Shown here piece after piece: positions 44,901 to 56,900 of a DNA stretch of 64,000 bases (position 1 is its first letter; each line of letters starts with the position of its first letter). The notes beneath the pieces were generated by a model, which saw nothing but the letters and a program-made list of their open reading frames with translations, was not told the DNA's origin and searched no databases. The DNA is from Prorocentrum cordatum (Eukaryota; Sar; Dinophyceae; Prorocentrales; Prorocentraceae), in contig CAUYUJ010017629.1 in NCBI GenBank assembly GCA_963575745.1, positions 1 through 64,000 of the forward strand, read 5' to 3'. Both the position numbers and the translations under genes were made by a program.

Positions 44901-47900
44901 GAGCGCGGGCCAGATCCTGGCTGGGGGATCGCGGCGTGGAGGGGCCAACCTTTGCGTCTTGGCCGCAACGGTGGGCAAGTGCGGTACGCGAAGCGGGGTG
45001 GCAGAAACAAGGAGGTCTACCGCGAGCTCGCGGGGCAGGGGCGGCTCACGCCCACGCCAGGCGGCACGCGCTCTGAGCACCTGCACCTCTCGAAGGGCAA
45101 GGGCGACGGCAAGGCTGGGTTCGGCAAGGACAAGGGCGACGGCAAGACCAGCAAGGGCAAGAAGGGCGAGGGCAAGAAGGGCGGCCAGAGCTCAGGCTCC
45201 AAAGGCAAGGGCAAGCACAAGGCCTGAGCCGCGCTCTCCGAGGTCGCCGACCAATCGGATTGCAGCGTGGGATTGCGCTGCCACAGCCATTGGGAAAATA
45301 AGCGTCTCGCCCCGTCCTGCAGCGTCAGCGGTTTGCCCACCGCTTGCCATTCAGCCGTCGCCCTTTCGATGCAGCGGTCAGCCCACCGCTTGGTGCAGCG
45401 GTCAGCCCACCGCTCCTCCTTCGATGCAGCGGTCAGCCCACCGCTTGATTCCGCTTGCGCTGGTGGACAGTGGATGGAATTACTTAATGGGGGGCGAAGG
45501 AGAGAGGGGATGGGGATGGAAGGGGGAGATGGCGTGGGATGGAGGGGCGTGCGCATGGAATGAGCAGAGGGCGGATTGAAAAGAAAAGGTATGGGTTTGA
45601 GGGAAGGGTGACCGAATGGAGGGCGGGGAAGGAGAGAGGGGGGGGGGGGGAGACGCAGGGGACGCCGAGCGCCGCTAACTCAATCTGTACGTAGGCATTT
45701 CTTCCCCAAGCCGAGCTTTCGCTTCGCCTTTCGTTGCGAAACCTGCCGCCAGCTTGCCCGCCATGGCTGCCGAGGACGACGCCTGGGTCTACTACGAGAT
45801 CGACGCGTGCCCATGCGCTTCAGAATGCAACGAGACCAACTTCAAGAATTGGAAGCCATGGGGCAGCACTCCTGAGGAGGCCAGGCAGAAAGTGGTCGAC
45901 CACTTGATGCGCTCGGGCGTCCACGCGCAGAGCCGCGGTGACATGCCCGACGGCGTGGCGAAGGACTACTTCATCGCCCTCGTGGATGGCTGCGAGGTGC
46001 ACGAGCGCCAGTGGAAGCAGCAGAAGAAGAAGCGCAAGGCCGCCGACAGCGTCGATCTCGAGGTGCAGGTGTCGCGCCAGGAGGTGCAGAGGATGATGCG
46101 GACGGGGCTCCACAGGCCCGTTTCTCCTCCACGCAGGCGCGGCGGGTCAAGCGGAAGCGGCTCGATCGTGGCTGCGCCCCACCAGCGCACCGTGCAGGAG
46201 GTCTTCAGCGACTTCGCGGACAACGCTGCGAGGTGCGGTCGCAACGCGAGGAACGCGGCGCGCCTGAGCGAGGCTGCTGCGGGGTCGTTCAACGAGCAGG
46301 CCGAGGTGTTCGAGAACGCGGCGAACGACATCATGCTCTTCCTGACGCAGCAGCACCGCGCCTCGAGCAGCCGCCGCGGGGCGCTCTGACCTCGCACCCA
46401 GGGCGCGGGCCGCGCGCGGGGGGACAACGAGCGCGCGATCTTCCCAGCGGTTGGCCCACCGCTCATTTCTCCCAGCGGTTGGCCCACCGCTAATTTCCTC
46501 CAGCGGTTGCCCCGCCGCTTTCATCCAGCGGTTGCCCTACCGCTTTCATCCAGCGGTCGGCATACCGCTTGTCTTTTCATTTCCAGCGGTTGACCCACCG
46601 CTTGCCTTTGGACGCTCAGCGGTTGACCCACCGCTTGACACTCAGCGGTTGACCCACCGCTCATTGAGAAGGCAACCCGTTGACATAGATTTGATTCGAG
46701 ACTTTGGTTCGAGATTTGTTGGCAGAAGTTTCAAAGCGAAAAACTTTCTCGGTAAAAGATTCCTGGCGCACGATTTGTTGGAAAACGACCGCCCCGAAAC
46801 TAACAGAAACTAACGGAAAATAATTGCTATTTTCCGTTAGTTTCCGCTATTTCCTGTTATTTCCCAGGAAATAACAGGAAATAACGGAAACTAACGGAAA
46901 CTAGCGGTTATTTTCCGTTAGTTTTTGTTAGTTCCTGGCACTGGATTTTCATTGTTTTTTTGTCTCACGTTCGTCCGCCGCGGCTCGCGTCTGCTCAAGC
47001 AGGCAAGCTTTTCAGACTCGACGCCCCCGCAGCGATACTTTCAGATGTCGGCTTCGAAGCAAGCTGGGCTGAGCGCCTTCTGGCCTCACGCTCCGCCTCC
47101 GCCTCCGCCTCCGCCCGAACCGAAGAAGAAGGCCAAAGCCACGGGCGCCAAGCGCGAGCCCGCCGGCGGACCCGACGCCCCGAACAAGCACGCCAAACAC
47201 GAGGCCGCCTACAGCCCCGACGCCGCCGAGCCCGCCAACAAGCACGCCAAACACGAGGCTGAGGCCGAGCTCGACGCCCCGCGCGAGCAGGCCAAGGCCG
47301 CGGCCGAAGACGAATGGCCCGAGATCGATGCCGATGACGAGGGCGAGGCCGAGGCCGCGGCCGATGCCGAGGCCGAGGCGGTGCCCAAGGCGTCGGCCCC
47401 TCCAGTCCCTCGCGATGAGACGCTCCCAGCCGAGGCGCAGCCGCCCACCGATGAGCCGCTCCCAGCCGCTCCGCCGAAGCAGCTCGAGAACCAGGGCTGG
47501 GGCGGCAAGGCGCTCGTCCCCCCAACGCAGCAGCCGTCTTGCAAGTTCTGCCGCACGTTCCTGGATCCGTTTGCCAAAGGCGTGCGCCTCCTCAGGAAGA
47601 CTCCCCCTGTGTTCTGCTGCGGAACGTGCAACAGCAAAACCACTACCCTGGCGAAGGTGTTCGGCCACTGGCCGATCGACGAGTTCAAGCAACTCACGGT
47701 CGGAGAACAGAGCACCTTCTTCCAGACGTGCGGCACTGGCCAGGACAGCATCAAGAAGGCAGTCCACGAGCAAGTCATGAAGAAGTGGGCGCACCAGAAG
47801 ACCAACAAGGTCTCTGGCGATTTCATGCCCGAGTGGTACTGGCGCAACCAGGGCATGCCAGAGGAGACGGTCAAAAGGATGAAGGACCTGGCCCCAGGGG

Positions 47901-50900
47901 AAGAGCACCCCATCTTCGGAGACACGTTCCAGGTCATGGTCCACGGGACTTCCGAGTCTGCGACGGAGGAGCTTGCGAGGCAGCAGATGGTCTCAGCGGC
48001 CACTCGGAAGGCGAAGGGCACCGCCGCAGCGAGCAGCGCCGCCGCGGGCAGCGGCAGCGCTACCGAGGCCGCCGCCGCCGAGGGGCCTAGGGCCGCGCTT
48101 GCGCCAGCACCGACGTCCTCTTCTTCGACTTCCGACTCGGAGTCCAGCTCCAGCGAGAGCAAGAAAAAGAAGAACAAGAAGAACAAGAAGAAGAAGGACA
48201 AACCAAAGAAGAAGGAGCAGCGCCAGAAGGAGAAGAAGAAGACCAGGGAGGTTGACAAGAGAGCGACGGAGAAGGCAGAGAAAGACAAGCTTCGAAAGCA
48301 GAGGGCTGCCCAGGCCGCCGCCGAAAAGGAGGAGAAGAGGGCGAAGCGCCAGACGCAGAGCGATGCCGCGAAGGCGCTCGCGAAGGTCTCTCCCCTCGCG
48401 TCCTCGCTCGAGACGGCACTCAACCACAGCATGATCACGGATGTTCCGAAATTCGTGGCCAAGACAGCGAAGGAGGCGCTGGCCACCCTCAAGAAGTACG
48501 CCCAGGAGGCCGAAGAGGCCATCAAGACGCACGATCCGCAGCCGCTGTCGTTCAAGCTCGAGGAGGTCATCAGCGACGCGAGGGCCGCGCAGGACTCCCA
48601 CGACAAGCTCGCCGACGTCCTGAAGAGCGTGGAGCAGGCCGCGAAGTGAGGGGCGCCTTCAGGGCGCCATGGCCAGGCTCGGGGCTCGTGCGCTTAGGCG
48701 CGCGGCTCTGCGACCCGCCGCGTCGAGTCTGGTTCAAACTTCGCGCCCCTCTTGTTGCCGAGCGGTAAGCCAACCGCTACTCCCCAGCGGTAGAACCACC
48801 GCTCCCTTTCCCACCCCCTGCCCCCACTCTCCCCATTCCCAGCGGTAGACCCACCGCTCCTGTCCCTCCAATTCCCAGCGGTAGACCCACCGCTTTCGTT
48901 TCAGCTCCAGCGGTAAACCCACCGCTCGCTTCAGACACCTCACAGCGGTAAACCCACCGCTCGCTTCAGAAACCTTTTGGTCCCAGTCGGACTCCGTGCG
49001 AGCTCCCATCGGGGTCCCTGATTCGAAAATGGCCTCTTGCAAGAGGCCATTTTCGAATCAGGGACCTCGCATTCAACTAAAAAGTTATATGATTGTTTCG
49101 GCGCCGATGCGAACCGATTCAAGCTACACTTTGAATTACATGATATATACTTTGTTATTCAATGTACACTTTGATTTTTAAGATGCACTTTGAGATTTAA
49201 AATGCATTTTGGATTTCAAACTGCCAGTTGATTTCCGACTTACTTTTGGTTTTCAAGGTACTCTTTGCTTTGCAAGCAACACATGCATTGTCAATATACA
49301 TTTTCAGAAATCTTGTCATACCATCCCTTTGCCACTGCTGCCGTATCCCCTCCCTCGTCCCCGCGCTGCCGATGCGTTCCCGATTCGCTTGCCGCGCCCC
49401 CGCGACGCGACGCGCCCGCAGCCATTCGTGGCTGAAGGGGCCCGCGACGCGACGCGCCCGCGCCCGCAGGGAGCCGCCGATGGCAGAATCGAAGCCTGCA
49501 AAAATCAGGAGGCTCTTTGCTGGCACAGGATTGTCGAGGAACCATACGCAACTCTCGGAGCTACTGCAGAGATTGCGAACCGCTGACGAAGCTGACAGGG
49601 AGGCTGCTCTTGCCTGCAATCGCGGCCACCTGCAGCGGGCCCTCGACGATTTGTGGAAACAAACATGCCAGCTGGAGCATTTCGAATGCACGGCACACAC
49701 ACGGGGCATGGAACTCGGCGCCACGCTCTCGTTGCCTAAAGTTCTGCAGCTCGCAGCCCGCACTGCGCCAGGGTACGCCTCCCTCCTGAACGAGTTGTGG
49801 CGACAACGCCCTTGCACTGCCGAGTCGCCATGCCACCTCGTGTGTTACGCAGATGAATTCGTACCAGGTAATGTCCTCAGGCAGGACAACCGAAGAAAGT
49901 GTTTCGGCATGTTCGTGACGATCAGAGAGTTCGGCCCCCACATCACCAAGCATGTTGAAGCCTGGTTGCCAGTCATTTGCATCCGATCCACTGTGGCGAA
50001 ACAGATCGAAGGGGGCGCCTCGAATGTAGTCAGAACTTTTTTGCGACGAATGTTCATCGAAGATGAAATTTCTACAAAGGGCGTGTTGGTACAGCTGGAC
50101 GCGGCCGCCTCTGGAACAGCAGCTATGTATTTCAAACTCGGCAACCTGGTCCTCGACGGCGACGCCGCCAGGATTGTATTTTCGCAGCTTGGGGCCAATG
50201 CCAATCTGCCATGCATGAATTGCCTCAACGTACTGCAGCTACGCGGCGATGCTGTTCGAATGCCACGGGGGTTCGTTGGTCTCCGCTGCTCATACCCATC
50301 TTTGTTTTCGCGCGCCACAGACGGCGACATCTGGCAGAAGGCTGACGAGGTTCTTGCGTTGGCACCGAGACATCTGCAGGCTGGGCAAACAGCTAGAGGA
50401 ATTAAGCGCGTCCCTTTGGGTGTGATTTTCGATCACGAGCTCAGGCCGCGCTGCCCGCCGATACGGACATCCACCCACGACGCCATGCACATCTTGAACG
50501 GCATGGCATGCTTAGAGATGTCTTTGATTTTGGTAGCAATGTTTCGGCACAGCTGGCTTTCATGGGGCGGCGTACGCACGTGGATGGAATCGAATTGGAA
50601 ATTGTGCGGCGCTTTCTCAGGGGCGTCTGCGGAACTCAAGGCGGCATGGAACGACGCTCGGCAGAAAGCTTTCCAGGAGAACAAAGAGTTTAAAGCTGGG
50701 GCGTCCGAGCTGATCATGATTATTCCGCTCTTCAATTATGTTTTGCATTGCGTGGTGAAGCCCTGTGGTATTCTGGACAAAGAGATTCGTAGTTGCAATT
50801 CTCTTGCGCTGATTTGTGGGTTTCTCAAGCAAGGTAAATTTGGCAGGGACGTCAGCTCCACTGCGAGTGGCCTCGACGCGATGTTCGCCGAGCACGCCGA

Positions 50901-53900
50901 AGCTTTCAATGACGCTTATCCTAAAGGTGACGTTATCCCTAAAGCTCATTGGGGCTTTCACCTTGCGCACCAGTTACGCCGAGATGGGTACAGCATCGAT
51001 TGTTTCGTGGGCGAACGCCAGAATTGTATCATGAAGAATTGCGCCCAGTCTGTTAAGAATACGAGATCGTTGGAAAAATCAATTCTGAGTCGCGTGCTGG
51101 CCGATCGCCTTGGAGCCCTGGCCGATGCTGATTTTTTTCTGGACCGATTGCACAAGCCAGAGAGCTCGCCGACGTTGGCCAGAGCGGCGGGCGTTTCGTC
51201 TGCCTCCATGAGCGGTTCTATGAAATTTCGCGGGACAACCCTCGCGGCTGGAGACGCTGTCTGGTGCGACGGCGTTGTATGCATCGTGGCTGGCTGCGCC
51301 TTTCTGGACACCGCGCCCGTCATTGTCGTCGACGAGATGGTATTTGTGGAGCAGGTGTCGCCAGCCGCTTCTCGCTGGAGGAGCGCGCCAGGAGGTTTTT
51401 ATTCTCTGGTGTTATTGGCCGACTGCGACGTGGTCTTGTCAGCAGGCTTTTCTTGGGATGGAGATGGCGTGGTCGTTCTTGCCTGGTGATGTGGTGCAAA
51501 AAACATCCTTGCGCTGGAAAAAGAACATCATCATTGTCCTTTCTCCTCCCTCAGCGGTGGGGCTACCGCTTGCCAGCGGTTGTCTACCCCTACTTGCTTG
51601 CATAGCGGTTGGTCTACCGCTCCTCGCATAGCGGTTGGTCTACCGCTCCTCCCGCCCGTCCTCTTTCTCCCGCCCCCCCCCTCTTCCCCTCTCCCTCCTC
51701 CGCCCCTCTCTCTCCAGCCCCCCCCCTCCCTTCCGAAATAGTGAAAAATAGCGGCGCTATTTGCTTTATTTTAACATGAATAAGCACACTATTTGATGTT
51801 ATTACTTCTTAATAAAATACTAAATATAATGCTAAATAAAGCTAAATTAGAGATCAAATAAACATGCTATTAGTAGTGCATAACCATTATAACATACATA
51901 ACTTCAGCAATGGGGGGCGATCATTGCAGTGGCTGACCCGGGTCAGCGAGCCGCTCGTGGCCGCGAGGCGGCCGCGCCTATTGGCTGACCCGGGTTTGCG
52001 AAGATCTGCGCTGCAGTTTTTTTTCCTGCATTGCAGTTTTTGGTTTCCCGCTGACCCGGGTCTGGATTGACCCGGGTCAGAAGATCCCCGACGTGTGCCC
52101 TCTAGGGCGATCTCCACAAGAAGTCTTAGATCGGGCGTGTCCCTCTACAGAAGGTATATTCGAACAGATCGTCTGGGACTATTTTTTTTGTATGTTTGAG
52201 AACGTGTTGGAGCATGTTGGACTATTTCTCACTTTACGTCCAAAACCCGCCCGCTGGAGGACTAGTCCAGGACGTCCCGATCGAAGAAACTGCAGAAGCA
52301 CAAGCCACTTTCGGAGCTTCGCGCAGGCCACCGACTGTTTATGTGCATGTCGTCTGTTGTGCGCAACCAGCCACGGCTCGATCCACCTCTCCGGACATCA
52401 GACCTGTCGATGTTTCGCAATGTGGCTCCCCAGAGGTCTGGGCGCCTGCCCGGAGACCGGTCTTTGACACCGGGTCCTCTCTGACGGCACCAGGGGCCTG
52501 GCAATGGCCCGCGAGGGGGGGAAAGTTGGCAAAGCCAGTCCGTGGTGTGTTTCTTCACGACGCGAGACGGTCTGGGTCCACTGCGCATTCATTCCTTCTT
52601 CCACCCCGCCCGCACGAGGGCGGGTCCATAAAGGGAGCGAGGGAAACGCAGGCGCCAGTGCACAGCTCAGAGAAGCAAGAGGAAGGAGGTGGAGGAAGCA
52701 CCAGATACTGCACGCAGGAAGCGAGCGGCGCACCTGCTCACGTGCAGAAGTCCAGGAAGTATTCAGTCAAGTCTGCTAGGAAGTATTCAGCCAAGTCTGC
52801 TCACGCGACACCTTCCCGCGCAGCTTCATGCCAGGAGATATGTAAAAATCACCAGCGGAGTTCCAGATCCTTCTGTCTGCCGCATGTTTCAGGCCTGGGC
52901 CGATCTACGAGGGTCCCACGGGCCCGAGGTAGGGCGACATCGCGGGGTGGAAAATCGCGACGCCAGGTCCGCGCCCCGGAGGCACACCGCAGACGCCCGC
53001 GCCGCCCGCGGCCGCGCCCAAGCCCGGGGGCAGGGCCGACGGCCTGCGAGGGGCTCGACGCTTACCAGTCTGGAACATATCCCTATGCCCATGTCTGGTA
53101 TCACCTTACCTCGGTGCCGATCGTAAGGATTCATTCAGCTTGTGAGGGCTCATCCCCAAGACTGTCATCGCGTTTCGCTTGCCGATCGTAGGAACAGGGA
53201 GAAGTTCGAGTCCAGTTGAGCGTGCGCACCAGATCGTCCTGGTCGGCCAAGGGGCTCGGTGCCCTGAGATCCTGGCGTCTGAGTTTTTCCGAGCATGACG
53301 TTTTCGTCAGGTTCCGGGCCGTCGGGCCTTTAGGGATCGTTAGAAAAATGCGGCAGAAAGGTGGTGTGTAGGGCGCCAGTCTTGATGCTTCACAATGTTT
53401 CAACTTTTTCGCGCCGCCGAATTTCAGGGTGTATCGACGCCCCAGCTCCCCAACCTGTGGGATGCTGGAGGGTCTACCTGCACACTGAGGTCCTTAGCCG
53501 GATTCGCTGGCCGTTCGACGTCGAGTGTGCACCGAGCCCATTCGAGGCCCTCCCAGACCCTGTCTGCCGCGCGCGGTTGGCGTCGGCCCCGCTGCCGTTG
53601 AGCGCCCGCCTCGAGACACTGGCCCCTCCGGCGCCGGAAGGCGCCAGACTGTCCACATTCCACATCTTTCGACCTGCAGGCGGCTGATTGAGTGATTTTC
53701 GCGAGTTGCGAAAAACGATACGAACATCAACTGTTGAAGCTCCGCGCGGATTTCTCGGATCGACGATGGCCCCCCTGGCGGCGCCTCTGGCGCTGCCCCT
53801 GGCGCCCTGACGCGCTCCGCGCGCCAGGGAGGGGGGTCCAGCTCCGATCCAAGAAATCCGCGCGGAGCTCCGAAAGTGTTTTCATATCCTCTATATATCG

Positions 53901-56900
53901 GTGAGCTGATTCGCCAAGGCCCTGCTGGACGCTCCCATCCGTCGCGGGGCGTCCCGTCCAGGTCCAGGGGAGAAGGAGTAGGGGGGGGCCTTCCCCGGAG
54001 GGGAAGGAGGGGTGGTGGTGGGACTCCCCTCTTGCCATCCCCCCCTGCGCTACCCGCAGGCGCCGCCGACGCCTGCACCACCCGCTGCTGCGCCCACCCC
54101 AGGGGCGGCGCCGACGCCCGCGCCGCCCGCCGCCGCGCCCACCCCAGGGGCATCGACCACGCCTGCAGCACCAGCGCCCAATACCACTCCAGAAGCGCCA
54201 CCGGCACCCGAGGCGGGGGGCTTCGCGGGCTCCTCACCTGCGACCCTTAGGAAAAAACTGCATTAACATAAACTTTTGGCGCTCCGCGCAGGTTTCTTGG
54301 ATCCGCGCTGGGCCCCCCAGGCGGCGCCTCCGGCGTCGCCCCTGGCGCGCTCCGCGCGCCAGCGCTAGGGAGTGGGGTCCAGCTCCGATGCAACAAATCC
54401 GCGCGGAGCGCCAAAAGTTTATGTTTATGTGGTGTATTCTTCTTCTTATCCTGGCGTGTTAATGTTTCCACCACGGGCGTTTTCGCCCAGCTCCAGGTCG
54501 GGGAGCAGTCACAGATCGATCCGGTTCGGACGCCTACACGGAAAGAGGGGTCCAGGGCTCCGATGTTGTTTTCTTGCTCCGATGTTTGCAATGTTTGGCA
54601 CTCTCCTCCTCCCCCCGCCTCCCTCAATTGTGTGAGCCTCGGAGGGGTTCCAAATTCCTTTCGGTTTGGAGGATTTCGTCGCGCCGCCCCCTTGCGCTTG
54701 CCGACAATATGTGTGTGAGTTGTTGATGTGTGTTCGCCCAGTGTGCGTTACCACCTCCAGCCCCACCGATCGAAAGCAGCTTGTGCCGGCTCTCACTGTA
54801 CCACCTGCGTCGAATTGAAGGGCTTTTGTGGACAAGCAATTGTTGTCGCTAACGCGCATTCTGAGGATCTTCGAACCTTTCAAAACTGCTCGGGATGATG
54901 AACTGGTCCCAAAGAGCGCTTCCGGTGTCCAGGACCCCTTTTTCCTCAGGACCCGTTTCCGGACAGGGTGAAACGGTTTTGTTTGTTTTGGAAGCGGTTT
55001 TCAGAAGTTCAGTTCTTCTGTTTCTCTGCGTACGACCCTAGCGCCAAGATGCTACAGAGTCAACGCATATGTGGGGTGTTCATTCGATATGTGGCTTGCA
55101 TACGCCACGTCTGCATTCCGATCGCGCGTGTTCTACAACCTTCATGATCTGCATCTTCAACGTTCCCATCCTCTTGATTCTCCATGGTCGTTCTCATCCT
55201 CGTCGCCGTCATCATCCTAGTATCATCGTCACTGTTACCACTTTCATGATGGCTGCGGGCGCCACTTCAACTCGTTGGTATTCTCTTGCCCCTCGGCACA
55301 ACTGTCCTCGAGGAGAAACATGGGCAGGAGGATCACACCGACGAGGAGGAGGCTATGGATGAAAGGGGGGCGGTAGGCTGCCTCGACGTCGGTCACCACG
55401 GCATCGTTCATCACGACGTCGGCCACTGCGACGTCGGCCACCGCGACGTCGGCCACTGCGACGTCGATTACTGCGACGTCGGCCACTGCGACGTCGGCCA
55501 CCGCGTCTTCGACAACTGCGATGTCGGCAACTGCGACGTCGGCCACCATCACGTCGACAACTGCGATGTCGGCCACGGCGTCGTCGGCCACTCTGACGTC
55601 AAGCGCGACGTCGTCCACCTTGACGAGCACCACGACGCCGCTTTACGTTGTGGGCAGCTCCATTAGCTTTGAGAGCTCCGGGACGCTGGATGTTGTGGCG
55701 TCCGCGGTGACATCCCACCTCGTGGCCACGTGCCTTGAAGACCCGAAAGCCATCATACCCCCCCCGAAATGTATGTTCAAACCGTCGCGCCCCCCCCACC
55801 CCCAACCCCAAACATCCCGTCCTCCTGACCCCTCCTGCGGCGCGCTCTGGTGCATCCAGCCGTGGCCGCGAGGGCGCCAGAGGAGGCTGGAGAACAGCGT
55901 CAGGACGTTGCTCAAAAGCATCGAAATTCGATCGTCGCCTGCCACCCTGTCCAGACTTCGATTGCTGTGCTGTCTTTTTTGATGCACGTGCCCCAGAGCT
56001 CTCTACACCCTGCCCGGAAGACAGTCAGGATATTGATATCAGGACCACTCTGGGCTCGGGAGGATCTCTGGTTTTTGGGCCGTTCCCATCAGAGGAACAG
56101 GTATGCGGATACCGCTGCCCTTGCCCGGTTCTCGCTTTTGGGTCGCCTCCTGAGAGGCCTTCGTCGCCACCGCGGGACTCGCTGCGAAGTTCTGGTCGAA
56201 GCGCCGCCTGGGAGAGGCCCGTCGAGTTGCGGTACCAGCACCCCCAGAGGTTTGTATGTGTGTCTATGTGTGTCTATGTGTGTGAATGCTGGGCCTGTCG
56301 GAACCCATGTATGTGTGAATGTTGGGCCTGTGAATGCGCGTGTATGTGTGTTTGTGTGTGTGTATGTGTGCAACCTCTGGAGAGGTCCTGTTGGGCCCCC
56401 CAGAGGTCCCCAGAGAGTACGGCCGCGGAGCCCGTGCGCGGCCTTAGGCCCGCCGCGGCCAGAGACACGCCCCGTCGTTGCGCAGGTGGCGCTCTGCATT
56501 CGCGTGCAGTTGCACGGCACAGCACGATGGTTGCACAGTCGAGACTGATTGGTAGGTCGACCCTGCCAAATCAAGGGTGCCCTCGTGTCCTGAGCTTCAA
56601 TCGAACGGCAGCACGGCAGCACGATCCAAGGGTTCCTAGATGGGGTCGGAGTAGAGGGGGTCAGAGGATCGCGCCGCATCACCGATGCATCGCCGACGCA
56701 TCGCCGATGCGGCACGATGTGGAGCTCGATTTGTTTCACGTCGACGCCGTCAACACGCCGCCGACGTCGCCGATACATCGGCGATGCATCGCCGATGCAT
56801 CGGCGATGCATTGGCGATGCGGCGCGTTCCTCCGACCCCAGCTACTCGGACCCTATCTGGGAGGCCTCTAACGATGTCTGTATAGTCGAGACTGACTAGT

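Larger units (their letters stand above)
41685..51929 (+). mobile_element. 10,245-bp multigene DNA transposon with TIRs and hairpin arrays
   Basis: Perfect 18-bp terminal inverted repeats CTGCAATGATCGCCCCCC are at 41685-41702 and 51912-51929. A TG target duplication flanks them (41683-41684, 51930-51931), and the empty site is seen in the R3 copy at 39,907. Both ends have AT-rich subterminal zones with AAATAG/CTATTT motifs, unlike the GC-rich host. Inside are five genes, all plus strand, and six arrays of an 18-nt hairpin. The last gene resembles Tnp2/DUF4218 transposases of the EnSpm/CACTA superfamily, but the TIR does not begin CACT(A/G). The element therefore looks like a distant or new cut-and-paste group. 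Near-perfect TIRs suggest recent insertion. Confidence 0.9.
41601..52091. mobile_element. MITE family R3 copy interrupted by the 10.2-kb transposon
   Basis: The left part (41601-41684) and right part (51930-52091) together equal the intact R3 copy at 39,907. Its own flanking duplication CGTGT lies at 41596-41600 and 52092-52096. This gives a clear order of events: R3 first, transposon second. Confidence 0.88.

Noticed and set aside
47209-48606. 465-aa minus-strand ORF
   Set aside because: Antisense of transposon gene D; its Ser/Phe/Leu runs are the complement of Lys/Glu and Ala/Glu codons.
42188-51647. Hairpin arrays as a CRISPR array
   Set aside because: Repeats are short palindromes with short homogenised linkers, not long direct repeats with unique spacers. 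There are no cas genes and the context is eukaryotic.
41685-51929. Classical CACTA element
   Set aside because: The ends do not begin CACT(A/G) and the duplication is 2 bp rather than 3 bp, so only a distant relationship is claimed.
55286-55666. Cys-Asp-Val-Gly-His repeat protein
   Set aside because: Wrong frame of the Ala-Thr-Ser repeat exon; the ATSAT frame joins to flanking protein-like sequence and to an AG acceptor.
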